Part shown: positions 29,541-37,436 of the stretch, piece by piece | How the letters are laid out: each line of letters begins with the position of its first letter | How positions within the stretch are numbered: the first letter of the stretch is position 1 | Virus record (IMG/VR): IMGVR_UViG_3300042731_004164 | Location: 1 to 47,604 of that record | DNA length: 47,604 nucleotides | Source: a virus | Reading direction: 5' to 3' (one strand) | Made by a program: the position numbers and the translations under genes | Notes under the pieces: generated by a model | Database searches by the model: none | Told to the model about the DNA's origin: nothing | Seen by the model: only the letters and a program-made list of their open reading frames with translations

Positions 29541-31217
29541 ATGAATGAAATCTATGAGTATGAAACGCCAGAGCCAATAGATCTTGGTGCCAGTAGCTAC
29601 GAAACACCTGCCATTCCTGTTTGTGACATTGTTAGCTGCAGCATTCTTTTAAAGAACATAGATACTGAGTCTACCATTACGGTCAGATTCATATTGACTG
29701 GAATGGATGACATATATTTTGAGCCAGTCTTCTCACAAAATGGTTTTGATGATAGTTTCGCTGCTATTTCAGTTCCTCAAGTGATTCTAGGCGCGTTTGA
29801 TGGCGAAGGATACATAACAGATGATCTCGATGGATTTTTCCAAATACGGGTTGATGGTGATGGGGAAAATGATAATGTTGGACTCGCTATTAAAGTGTAT
29901 GATATGACACCATCGACAGCTACTGCATTAGACGCTTTAACAACGCAATTAGAGACGTTAGCGGAAAAGTTTCATTTTGCTGGAGATCGGGTCTTATCTC
30001 TTTCGCCTCCAACTGCGGCTGTCGTTGATAGTGACAACGTTTTTATGTTTAACCTGATTTCCGAAGCAGACGATCCTCTTGTTACAGGTGGTAGCGATGT
30101 TGATGACGCTCCAGGCGTACTCACTGATGATCAATGGAAAGTTACACATGTTGTTACTGAGCCATCAACTCATACACAATGGAAGGTATCAGTAGATGTG
30201 ACCTCTCACGATTCAGCTTATGCAGAAGAGATAGGCGATCCGCCCATTGCGTTATCTAGCTCTAATGAATTAGTCGCGACTGTCGATGTATCTGGAGAAG
30301 TGCATTATGTGTCAGACGGAACTTGCTTAATTGTTGGTGTGTCAGAAGCAATAGGCACAAGCCCAAGTCAACGAGCTGAAGTAGAGATTGTTAATACAAC
30401 GGCAACTCCAGACGAGTATACTTATTATGAATACGTTGATGACCCTGGTAGTGTGAGAGAAGATGCTTCAGCTGCGGTAGATGATCGCATTGCAGTTGGC
30501 GGAGTAGAAAAAAATATTTTTTCCACGCAAGATCACGCGACACCAAACTACATTCGTAACGCAAACTGTTGGGCTGCTGATCTTGATTTAACATGTATCT
30601 CTCCTTGGAATAGTTACTCATCCTACTTGAGAGCAGGGACGCTAATTAGTCCTCGGCATATCATATACGCTAATCATTTTTCAATACCGAATGGCACAAC
30701 TATTCGTTTTGTTGATTCTGAAAATTATGTTGTCACAAGAACCCTCATCTCATCTTTAAGAGTCGGCGCAACAGACTTACGCGTCGGCGTATTAGACGTA
30801 GATGTTACAGAATGCACGTTCGCGAAAATTTTACCGGGCGACGATTGGGCAGATTACATTCCAAACAATGGGTATAAAATTCCCGCGCTAGTTTTAGACC
30901 AAGAAGAAAAAGCGTTGGTGGATGAGGTGATGTATATCACTGGTATCAATAACGCGACTGGTTTTAAAATTCCAGCAGATGCAACAAGAAAGCTGTTCTA
31001 TGAAAGTATTATAGGCGGCGATTCTGGCAACCCTTCTTTTTTAATCATCAATAATCAATTAGTGATTTTAACTGTCTGGCATTATGGACTCGCTGGGTCA
31101 GGTGACTCTATCGTTTATAACAAGTCTGGGATAGAGTCTGCCATGACATCACTTGGAGGTGGCTATACGACACTGACGGAAATTGACCTTTCCTCATTCA
31201 ATAATTATGGAGTCTAG
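29541..31217 (+). CDS. Virion protein with Ig-like and trypsin-like domains
   Basis: 558 aa. Residues 1-120 are beta-rich. About 235-285 is a Big_2-like Ig domain (SSSNELVATVDVSGEVHYVS). At 366-520 is a trypsin-like domain: TLISPRHIIYANHF has the catalytic His H379, ATDLRVGVLDVDV the Asp (D412) and GGDSGNPSFLI the nucleophile S495. The order H-D-S and the DSGNP context fit a chymotrypsin-fold peptidase. It may cut a host surface protein or another virion protein. The gene is distinctly AT-richer than its neighbours and codon choice looks different, suggesting recent acquisition. No signal peptide. Confidence 0.75.
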   Translation: MNEIYEYETPEPIDLGASSYETPAIPVCDIVSCSILLKNIDTESTITVRFILTGMDDIYFEPVFSQNGFDDSFAAISVPQVILGAFDGEGYITDDLDGFFQIRVDGDGENDNVGLAIKVYDMTPSTATALDALTTQLETLAEKFHFAGDRVLSLSPPTAAVVDSDNVFMFNLISEADDPLVTGGSDVDDAPGVLTDDQWKVTHVVTEPSTHTQWKVSVDVTSHDSAYAEEIGDPPIALSSSNELVATVDVSGEVHYVSDGTCLIVGVSEAIGTSPSQRAEVEIVNTTATPDEYTYYEYVDDPGSVREDASAAVDDRIAVGGVEKNIFSTQDHATPNYIRNANCWAADLDLTCISPWNSYSSYLRAGTLISPRHIIYANHFSIPNGTTIRFVDSENYVVTRTLISSLRVGATDLRVGVLDVDVTECTFAKILPGDDWADYIPNNGYKIPALVLDQEEKALVDEVMYITGINNATGFKIPADATRKLFYESIIGGDSGNPSFLIINNQLVILTVWHYGLAGSGDSIVYNKSGIESAMTSLGGGYTTLTEIDLSSFNNYGV

Positions 31218-31219
31218 CA

Positions 31220-31768
31220 ATGGGAAGCATGCGAAGATCTGACGATACTGGCTTGACTCTTTATGTAATTTTGCGAAACGCGAGTCACGAAGTCGTTATT
31301 CAATCGACCGGATCCGTGGAATCATATAACTCAGAACACTGGGCCGCTTATGTTCATGCCGCCAGTGAGCAAGGCGACACGGGGTATTATTACGTCGCGA
31401 CAAGTAGCAATTTGGCGGCAGGAGTTTATTGGATTGAGTGGAAATACCAAGAAGGTGGAAGTCCAGCAGTCTCTGATTTAGTTCGTGCGAGTGGTTCTGC
31501 TTACTGGAATGGAACCGATTGGTGGAATGTTAGCAATCTTCCGAACGATGTTGCTACGGCCGTCGCGGAGATGTCCATCGACGGTGTGTCGTTTGGGACT
31601 TTCGGGAAGGTGATACTGGCAACTGCGGCGGGGAGAGTTATTGCGACTGATAACTTAGACGGGACCGAGACCGTCACGTTTTACGCTCAGGACGGAGTTA
31701 CGCCTGTACTCCAGGTGATAGACAGCTTGGCAACCGGCGAGAGAGAGGAGACGGCGACTATACCATGA
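31220..31768 (+). CDS. Putative virion protein of unknown function
   Basis: 182 aa. Beta-rich, with a GTETVTFYAQDGVTPVLQVI segment near the end, a pattern typical of phage receptor-binding or baseplate-associated domains. Follows the trypsin-like gene and overlaps the next gene by four bases. Not assigned. Confidence 0.5.
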   Translation: MGSMRRSDDTGLTLYVILRNASHEVVIQSTGSVESYNSEHWAAYVHAASEQGDTGYYYVATSSNLAAGVYWIEWKYQEGGSPAVSDLVRASGSAYWNGTDWWNVSNLPNDVATAVAEMSIDGVSFGTFGKVILATAAGRVIATDNLDGTETVTFYAQDGVTPVLQVIDSLATGEREETATIP

Positions 31769-32340
31769 TCCGAATCGGCCTATGGAATCGACCGAAAATC
31801 GCGGTGACAAGCGCTTTGCTGTCATCGACGGAGTCGGTCCATTACCGATGCCTGTACGCAGTCCAGTCGCGATTGCAGCAGGCGTCGTGGCCTTCTGTTC
31901 GGTCGGCCGACGACAGTGAAGACTTGCAACTTGCAGTGGACTCGATCGTCGTGCATAAAATACCGCTGGAGAGAGCTTATGCACGCAAGGAGGACCCGTT
32001 GCAGTTGCCGTGTATCATCATAACTCCACCGCGACTTACGGCGTCGGCGACTGCCGGTGTTAATACGAGTGACGATTACGGCAAGCCGTGCTTGGTGACG
32101 ATGGTGATGTCTGATAGGCAGGAGCCAACGTTACAGTTGAATTTAAGTCCGATGTCGATGTGGCAGCAGATTGTCATGCGTGCGTTTCAGAACCAGAGAT
32201 TGCCTGGGGTAAGTGAAGTTGTTATTTGCCATGTCGAACCGGCGGAGGCGGTGATCCCGGTTGCTTGGGGCCGTCAGGTCTTGGCGTCGGCAGTCCTTTT
32301 ACGATTTACAAGCCGCGAGCCTCGCGGTCTAACAACATAA
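31765..32340 (+). CDS. Putative tail terminator/minor tail protein
   Basis: 191 aa, ATGA-coupled. A helical opening (YRCLYAVQSRLQQASWPSV) is followed by alternating strands (LPCIIITPPRLTASATAG, PCLVTMVMSDRQEPTLQLNL) and ends with VAWGRQVLASAVLLRFTS. It lies just before the tail tube, the usual place of a tail terminator. Call by position. Confidence 0.45.
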   Translation: MIRIGLWNRPKIAVTSALLSSTESVHYRCLYAVQSRLQQASWPSVRSADDSEDLQLAVDSIVVHKIPLERAYARKEDPLQLPCIIITPPRLTASATAGVNTSDDYGKPCLVTMVMSDRQEPTLQLNLSPMSMWQQIVMRAFQNQRLPGVSEVVICHVEPAEAVIPVAWGRQVLASAVLLRFTSREPRGLTT

Positions 32341-32351
32341 GGAGAAATGTG

Positions 32352-33200
32352 ATGACAGTAGACTATAGCCCCGGTGCCCTGACGAGAGTGAGCCTGAATG
32401 GAACGGCGATGGCAGTGAATCGCTGTGGAATCGGCAAAAAAGAGGCGATGCCTCAGCGCAATGGAATCCGTGGAATCCGGAGCCATTTCGACACGGACGC
32501 CAGAAAGGGCGTCCAGCGTATTGGCGGGCCTGTCGACCTCGAACCGAGCTTTGCAGAGCTTGTCGCGTTGATGGCGCTCGCAATCGGGAGTGGCGGCAAT
32601 GCGGCAGACAGCCTGACTGCGTTCAATTCGGTCGTCAATAGAGTGGTTCGGTACGACACCTACACGGGGTGTAAGGTTTCACGGGCTACGCTTTCCGGTC
32701 AACAGGGTGGGGTTGTCTCGTGTAGCCTTGACGTCGTAGGTCAAACGGAAGTTACCAACACGGGGACCATTAGCATCCCTGCAAGCGATATTCCTTTCCT
32801 GTTGTCCGACCTGGCATTGAATCTGGCGGGGTCGCTTCGGGAGACGCAGAGCTTCCAGTTGGTCATCGATAACCACATTGATGCGGAACGATTTATGAAC
32901 TCGACGACGCTGTCCCAAGTGGTCGAGTTGGATCGTACCGTCTCGCTTACCACCACGCACCCGTGGAACGACGCCAATGCAGACCTGTACGACCAGGTGC
33001 TAGCCGGTGCGGCCGGATCGCTTGCCTTGAACAATGGGACGAATACGGGAACGTTTTCGTTCGGCAAATTGCAGGTTCCGGCGGAAACGCCGGACATTCC
33101 CGGCAAGTCGGAGCTGATGTTGGTATTGAACATGATGGCAACCAAGGTCAATAACTCGGCGGTCGGGACTACCGACGAGATCGCTTTTGCGTCCAGTTAA
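32352..33200 (+). CDS. Tail tube (major tail) protein
   Basis: 282 aa from ATG 32352 (AAGGAG upstream). Shows a tail-tube-like beta core (GKKEAMPQRNGIRGIRSHFD, QRIGGPVDLEPSFAELVALM, CKVSRATLSG, SLDVVGQTEV, QSFQLVIDNHIDAERF). Placed before the tail assembly chaperones and tape measure, as in siphophages. A strong hairpin after the stop may hold up transcription so that this gene is expressed more than the following ones. Confidence 0.75.
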   Translation: MTVDYSPGALTRVSLNGTAMAVNRCGIGKKEAMPQRNGIRGIRSHFDTDARKGVQRIGGPVDLEPSFAELVALMALAIGSGGNAADSLTAFNSVVNRVVRYDTYTGCKVSRATLSGQQGGVVSCSLDVVGQTEVTNTGTISIPASDIPFLLSDLALNLAGSLRETQSFQLVIDNHIDAERFMNSTTLSQVVELDRTVSLTTTHPWNDANADLYDQVLAGAAGSLALNNGTNTGTFSFGKLQVPAETPDIPGKSELMLVLNMMATKVNNSAVGTTDEIAFASS

Positions 33201-33208
33201 ACGGGTTT

Positions 33209-33238
33209 CGCGAGACACAAAACAGCTTGTGTCTCGCG
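33209..33238 (+). terminator. 12-bp perfect hairpin after the tail tube gene
   Basis: CGCGAGACACAA pairs with TTGTGTCTCGCG around AACAGC. T-rich sequence (ATTTTTT) comes about 14 bases later, so it is likely a partial terminator or mRNA stabiliser between the abundant tail tube and the low-level chaperones. Confidence 0.6.
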
Positions 33239-33266
33239 GACGAGTCACTAAATTTTTTAACACTTT

Positions 33267-33281
33267 AGCTTCGGGAGAAAG
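33267..33281 (+). repeat. Repeated translation-start block, copy 2
   Basis: Same 15 bases AGCTTCGGGAGAAAG as at 22107-22121, here before the tail assembly chaperone ATG. Confidence 0.5.
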
Positions 33282-33283
33282 TT

Positions 33284-33754
33284 ATGCAAACGAGAAATTA
33301 CATTCCAAACGACGGTTATAACGTAGACGCCTACATTGAGCCGAAACCAGGTCTTCACGAGTCGATCCGTTTTACGTATCGGCCGATCGGCCCGGAAAAG
33401 CAGGCGATGCTTGACGCTGCATTGAACAAGCTTCAAAACACGAGCAAGAACCCGGCAAAGTTCCGCAAGCAGGCCGAATTTCTTACCAAGCGGATCGTGA
33501 AGTGGGACTACAAAGACAATAAGGGTGAGCCAGTTGATATTTCCTTTAATGTTGTCCGTAACAACCTTCATCCCGAGCTGTTCTGGCGGATGTTCAACAT
33601 CGTCTACGGTATCAGCGCATCGGACATCGATCCTCGATGGTCCGAGAAGGATCAAGAAGACGAGCTGGACCTGATTTTGTCCGCTGAAGAAGAAGGGGTT
33701 AGCGTAAGCACTGCCCGGGGAGAGAGAGACGAAAAAAACTCCGTTGGGGGGTGA
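33284..33754 (+). CDS. Tail assembly chaperone, frame 0 part (G-like)
   Basis: 156 aa. The middle is a helical segment (PEKQAMLDAALNKLQNTSKN, KQAEFLTKRIVKWDYKDNKG) with the RIVKWDY pattern of short tail assembly chaperones. The end is acidic (SEKDQEDELDLILSAEEE). At codons 151-152 (33733-33739) is an A AAA AAC slip site in the zero frame, then GGGGTG/CACCCC stem after an 8-base spacer. A share of ribosomes should shift -1 and continue in the next gene, as in lambda G/GT. The ordinary end is TGA at 33752. Confidence 0.75.
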   Translation: MQTRNYIPNDGYNVDAYIEPKPGLHESIRFTYRPIGPEKQAMLDAALNKLQNTSKNPAKFRKQAEFLTKRIVKWDYKDNKGEPVDISFNVVRNNLHPELFWRMFNIVYGISASDIDPRWSEKDQEDELDLILSAEEEGVSVSTARGERDEKNSVGG

Positions 33755-33774
33755 TGTTTCAGCTGACACACCCC
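33733..33774 (+). promoter_or_regulatory. Programmed -1 frameshift site
   Basis: The heptamer A AAA AAC (33733-33739) is in zero-frame register. A spacer of eight bases precedes GGGGTG (33748-33753), which pairs with CACCCC (33769-33774). After a -1 shift the ribosome reads through the TGA and enters the frame of the gene at 33754 directly. Confidence 0.75.
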
Positions 33775-34149
33775 GAGACGGCAGCGAGGACTTGTGATGA
33801 CTGCATTGCGTGGGTATTCGATTCCAAGGGCAAGTTATCCCTTAACAAAGTTACCGGCGAGCCACTACGTCGACCGCCTGGCATGTCGCCCCCTTGCCAT
33901 TCATGTCCGAAGTGTGATCGATCAGATGAAAAGAGCCCGGAAGCAGGAAGGAAGCGAGACCTCAGCCGAAAAAATCGGTTGACGCTGGAGCGTTACTACG
34001 AGCACCTGGCTGCTCCGGGTCCGGTCGACTCCATTATGAGGAAGAATTTCGGAATCCTTCACGAGATTTTTGCTACCCATGATCGAAATATGCAACAAGT
34101 CTTGTTGATGAATCAGCAGGACATTTTGTTAATGAAGCGGATGTTGTAA
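33754..34149 (+). CDS. Tail assembly chaperone C-terminal part (T-like)
   Basis: 131 aa if started at ATG 33754; expected to be made mainly as a transframe fusion of about 288 aa. Has a CDDC (residues 12-15) and CHSCPKC cysteine set near the N-terminus, which may bind zinc, then helices (NRLTLERYYEHLAA, MNQQDILLMKRML). It lies between the G-like part and the tape measure, the place of the lambda T domain. Its stop overlaps the tape measure ATG (TAATG). Confidence 0.7.
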   Translation: MFQLTHPETAARTCDDCIAWVFDSKGKLSLNKVTGEPLRRPPGMSPPCHSCPKCDRSDEKSPEAGRKRDLSRKNRLTLERYYEHLAAPGPVDSIMRKNFGILHEIFATHDRNMQQVLLMNQQDILLMKRML

Positions 34150-36695
34150 TGTCCACCTCTTCGAGAGAAGTTGTCTACTATCTGAAGACGCAATTGGATT
34201 CGTCGATCGCTTCGGGGTTCGGCGATGTGGCACGTCATGCGCGGTCTGCCGAGGATGAGATCAACAAAGCATCTAAGGAAATTGCGAAGTCGGCCAAGGA
34301 TTCCGCACGGGAAGCAGAACGTGAGCAGAAGGAGGCGCTGAAGCTTGCCGCTGCCGTCGCCAAAGAGAAAGAGCGGATCGCCAAGGAGTCCGCACGAGTT
34401 GAAGAGCGTGAACTTAAGGAGGCTTTAAGGGCCGCCGCCGCCGTCGCCAAGGAAAAGGAGAAAATTGCGAAAGAAGCAGCCAAAGCTGAGGAACGGGCCG
34501 CGAAAGAGATCGCGCGTGCCGCCGCTGCTGCGGCCAAGGAAAAGCAACGTATCGCGAAGGAGGCGGCCAAGGCGGAAGAGCAGGAATCGAAAGAGGCCTT
34601 GCGTGTGGCCGCCGCCGTTGCCAAGGAGAAGCAACGTATCGCGAAGGAGGCGGCCAAGGCGGAAGCCAGGGAGGTGGCTGCTGCCGAGAAGGCGAAGGCA
34701 TCGGCAGCCAAGCAGCAGTTGGCATTGACCCAGAAATCACAGCGAGCGTCGGAGAACTATCACCGATCGCTTGTGAATCTGGTTTCAGGCGAAGAGGGGC
34801 TCCTCATGTCCGGCATGAAGATAGCCCGTGGCGGAACGATGCTGTTTGCCAAGAATGAAGAGGACATTCAGAAGATCCTCAAGAAGCTCATGGTGGTGCA
34901 GGGGCTTTACGACCTGATGGAAGGGTCGGTCAAGCTAATGCGCGGGCTGAGGACTGTCTATGCCAACTACACGGCTGACGTGTTGGCGTCTGCCGCCGCT
35001 CAGACCGCCTCTGCCGCGGCTGCCACGTCGGCCGCGAAGGCTCACGCTCAGGACGCCATTGCGGCTCGGGCCGATGCGGTTGCCAACCAACAGCTTGCAG
35101 CGGCGTCCTCTCAGTCGGCCGCTGCGCAAGGTGCGAGCGGTATGGCTGCGGGAGCAAGGGGATTCGGGTCTTTGGCCGGTCGCGGACTCATGGCCGGTCG
35201 CGGTGCTCTCGCCGCCATCGGTGGCGGTAGTGTTGGTGTTGGTGCTGGCGTTGGAGTTGCGATGGTTGCCATTCCCGCGCTTGTGTATAAAGCGTCAACG
35301 CATGGACCGCAAGCGGAGGCTCAATGGCAGCAGCGACGTACCGAGATCATGGAAGAGTCTCGGGCAAATATGGTTAGGTATGATCAGTTCTACCGCAGTG
35401 GATACAGCGAAATAGGTGGTATCGAGCGTGAGCGTAGGTCAAACCGCGATTCGGTCGCCCAGTACCGTCAACAGGCGAGGATGGATTCGATTGCCCGGGG
35501 CAGAGGTGCTCTTGATCTTTCGGCCCTGACGGAAGGCTGGACGGGCGTCGGTTCGGGAAGACCGGGCCAGTTGCAATTCGATGCTGTCCGCAAGGCGCTC
35601 GGCAAGGACATGGCCGTCGGAAACGCCGAGCGGGCAGAGCGTCGAAAGCAGGTCGAGCAGGCTGAGGCAGTGCTCCGATCCAAGCAGCAGGCCTACGAAG
35701 CGGCAAAGCAACAGGCTGACATTTTCGAGCAGAATAAGTTTCTTGTCGAAAGCAATGCCAGCGTTGCGAAGCTCAAGGCTGAAGAGTACCGCGAAAGAGG
35801 AGGTGGAAGAGGTTTTTTAGGAAACTTCCTTGGTGTCGGGTCTGCTATTCGCTTTGCCGGAGAGCATATGGAGTTTGTCACGCCATTGGCTTGGGCTGAC
35901 AAGATGGGTAGGTGGGGGGCTGGCAGAGATTCGCGGTCCGGGATAACCATTCAGCAAGAGCGCCTTGATGAGAGAGCCAAGTATGGCGAGCAGGCCATGA
36001 AGGGTGCCGCAGAGCAGTATAATCAGCAGCAGGAAAAGGTAAACGCTGCTTACGAAGAGCAGCAAGAAGCTCTCCAGAAAGTCATAGATGCAAAAAAGGA
36101 GCAAGGTCGCACTGATCAGGAGGTTTCTCAACGAGCCATCCAGAACGCTCAAAACTATATCAGCACGCTGAAAGGGGTCCACAAGCAGGCACTTGAAAAT
36201 GCATCAGCGCTCGAAAAGAGTTCGCGTGCGTTTGAAATTGGAACAGTTGTTGGAGATCCTACTGAGCATTCTAGGCTGAAACGTGCTATCAATCGTGCCG
36301 AGTCCGGAAAGGCAACAACTAGGGATTATCACTATCTTGCCAGTAGGGCACTTACAGAAAAAAGACGAGAAGAGTTCGAACTAAAAGCACTCGAAACGAT
36401 GACCGCAAAACAGCGGGAAGAAGCTAAACGCGAATCAAAATATATGGGCGGAGGAGACAGTGAGACCGAGTCTCGTCGAAAGTACGCCAAGATGGTCGCT
36501 GAGGAAATCAATAAGCAAACGGATTACGTCGAGGATATGAGGAAAGCGGCCGGTGATGCGGCCGAAAGCATGGCGAATCGAGTTGCCGAGCTGATGGAGC
36601 AGCTTGTCAAAATGATGGACCAAAAGTTTGTGGATGCCATCAACAAAAGGATTTCCGAAATGAACACTCAGAGCAAAAGCGTGGCGGGACCATGA
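34149..36695 (+). CDS. Tail tape measure protein
   Basis: 848 aa. Residues 40-200 are long Ala/Lys/Glu coiled coil, with four nearly exact 29-aa repeats (for example RELKEALRAAAAVAKEKEKI, then AKEAAKAEE). A hydrophobic stretch at about 355-380 (IGGGSVGVGAGVGVAMVAIP) fits the membrane-active segment of tape measures. The C-terminal 400 residues are charged helix. Size sets tail length; a tail of roughly 125 nm could be guessed from 0.15 nm per residue but that is only a rule of thumb. Followed by the distal tail gene with a four-base overlap. Confidence 0.85.
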   Translation: MSTSSREVVYYLKTQLDSSIASGFGDVARHARSAEDEINKASKEIAKSAKDSAREAEREQKEALKLAAAVAKEKERIAKESARVEERELKEALRAAAAVAKEKEKIAKEAAKAEERAAKEIARAAAAAAKEKQRIAKEAAKAEEQESKEALRVAAAVAKEKQRIAKEAAKAEAREVAAAEKAKASAAKQQLALTQKSQRASENYHRSLVNLVSGEEGLLMSGMKIARGGTMLFAKNEEDIQKILKKLMVVQGLYDLMEGSVKLMRGLRTVYANYTADVLASAAAQTASAAAATSAAKAHAQDAIAARADAVANQQLAAASSQSAAAQGASGMAAGARGFGSLAGRGLMAGRGALAAIGGGSVGVGAGVGVAMVAIPALVYKASTHGPQAEAQWQQRRTEIMEESRANMVRYDQFYRSGYSEIGGIERERRSNRDSVAQYRQQARMDSIARGRGALDLSALTEGWTGVGSGRPGQLQFDAVRKALGKDMAVGNAERAERRKQVEQAEAVLRSKQQAYEAAKQQADIFEQNKFLVESNASVAKLKAEEYRERGGGRGFLGNFLGVGSAIRFAGEHMEFVTPLAWADKMGRWGAGRDSRSGITIQQERLDERAKYGEQAMKGAAEQYNQQQEKVNAAYEEQQEALQKVIDAKKEQGRTDQEVSQRAIQNAQNYISTLKGVHKQALENASALEKSSRAFEIGTVVGDPTEHSRLKRAINRAESGKATTRDYHYLASRALTEKRREEFELKALETMTAKQREEAKRESKYMGGGDSETESRRKYAKMVAEEINKQTDYVEDMRKAAGDAAESMANRVAELMEQLVKMMDQKFVDAINKRISEMNTQSKSVAGP
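34322..34669 (+). repeat. Four tandem 87-base repeats in the tape measure gene
   Basis: Four copies of an 87-base unit encode 29-residue Ala/Lys/Glu helical repeats; copies three and four share long identical runs (KEKQRIAKEAAKAE is repeated exactly). Such arrays can expand or contract by recombination and alter tail length. Confidence 0.7.
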
Positions 36696-37432
36696 ACCTG
36701 GTATATGGAAATTATGCACACGATGTCGGAGAGGCTGAGGTCTCGATCTTCCGTGAGGGGGTGTGCTCCGAACTTGGCGTCATGTACGCCGTCAAGGAGC
36801 GGTGGAATATCCAGGGGCGATTGCATGCAAGCAATGTTTCGGCGGTCAATGCTGCGGTTGCAGCGCTATTGGAAGCGTATAGCTACAACGGACTCGACAT
36901 CTACATAGACGGAAGCAGTCACGTTATGCGATCGGCGGATACGATCAACGGAACGCGTGTTGTCGTCCCGCCATCTTTCCCGAAAGGGAGTGGAGGTGAG
37001 AACACCACTTATCGGAACTACGCCCTTGCGGTGGAGGGTGAGTTCCCGTATGTCGGAAACTCGATTTTGTTGAGTTATGCCGAGACCTTGAGTTTTCGTG
37101 GCACGGGTGATGAGGATTGGGGGTATCTCGAACTGCGAAACGGTCCGCCTCAGAGGCAGGTATTCACGGAGCAAACGGTTGTCTATGCCAGGCAGTCGGG
37201 TACGGCCGTTTGTGTTCCGGATTCCATACACAGAAACGATCCTGGTTTTTATTGGGCAGCCCCTCCTCCCATTTGGCCTCAGTACGAGCACAGAAATCGG
37301 CGTGAGCTCAACAAGGTTCTTCCTTCTAACCAGTATGGGCAACGAGTAACTACTTGGTCCTATTATTTTTCGGCAGACGTTCCGCTTGCAGGTTTTCCGA
37401 ACTCCGCGGGCGTCGTCGCACACTTAGGGTGA
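36692..37432 (+). CDS. Putative distal tail protein
   Basis: 246 aa, ATGA-coupled to the tape measure. Beta-rich, with a helical NVSAVNAAVAALLEAYSYNG segment and many aromatic residues at the end (DPGFYWAAPPPIWPQYEH). Position directly after the tape measure points to the distal tail protein that joins tube and fibre. No motif confirms it. Confidence 0.55.
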   Translation: MNLVYGNYAHDVGEAEVSIFREGVCSELGVMYAVKERWNIQGRLHASNVSAVNAAVAALLEAYSYNGLDIYIDGSSHVMRSADTINGTRVVVPPSFPKGSGGENTTYRNYALAVEGEFPYVGNSILLSYAETLSFRGTGDEDWGYLELRNGPPQRQVFTEQTVVYARQSGTAVCVPDSIHRNDPGFYWAAPPPIWPQYEHRNRRELNKVLPSNQYGQRVTTWSYYFSADVPLAGFPNSAGVVAHLG

Positions 37433-37436
37433 TAAT

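Noticed and set aside
33743-33754. G-run as an alternative slip site
   Set aside because: The six G are not in X-XXY-YYZ register for the zero frame, while A AAA AAC upstream is exactly in register.
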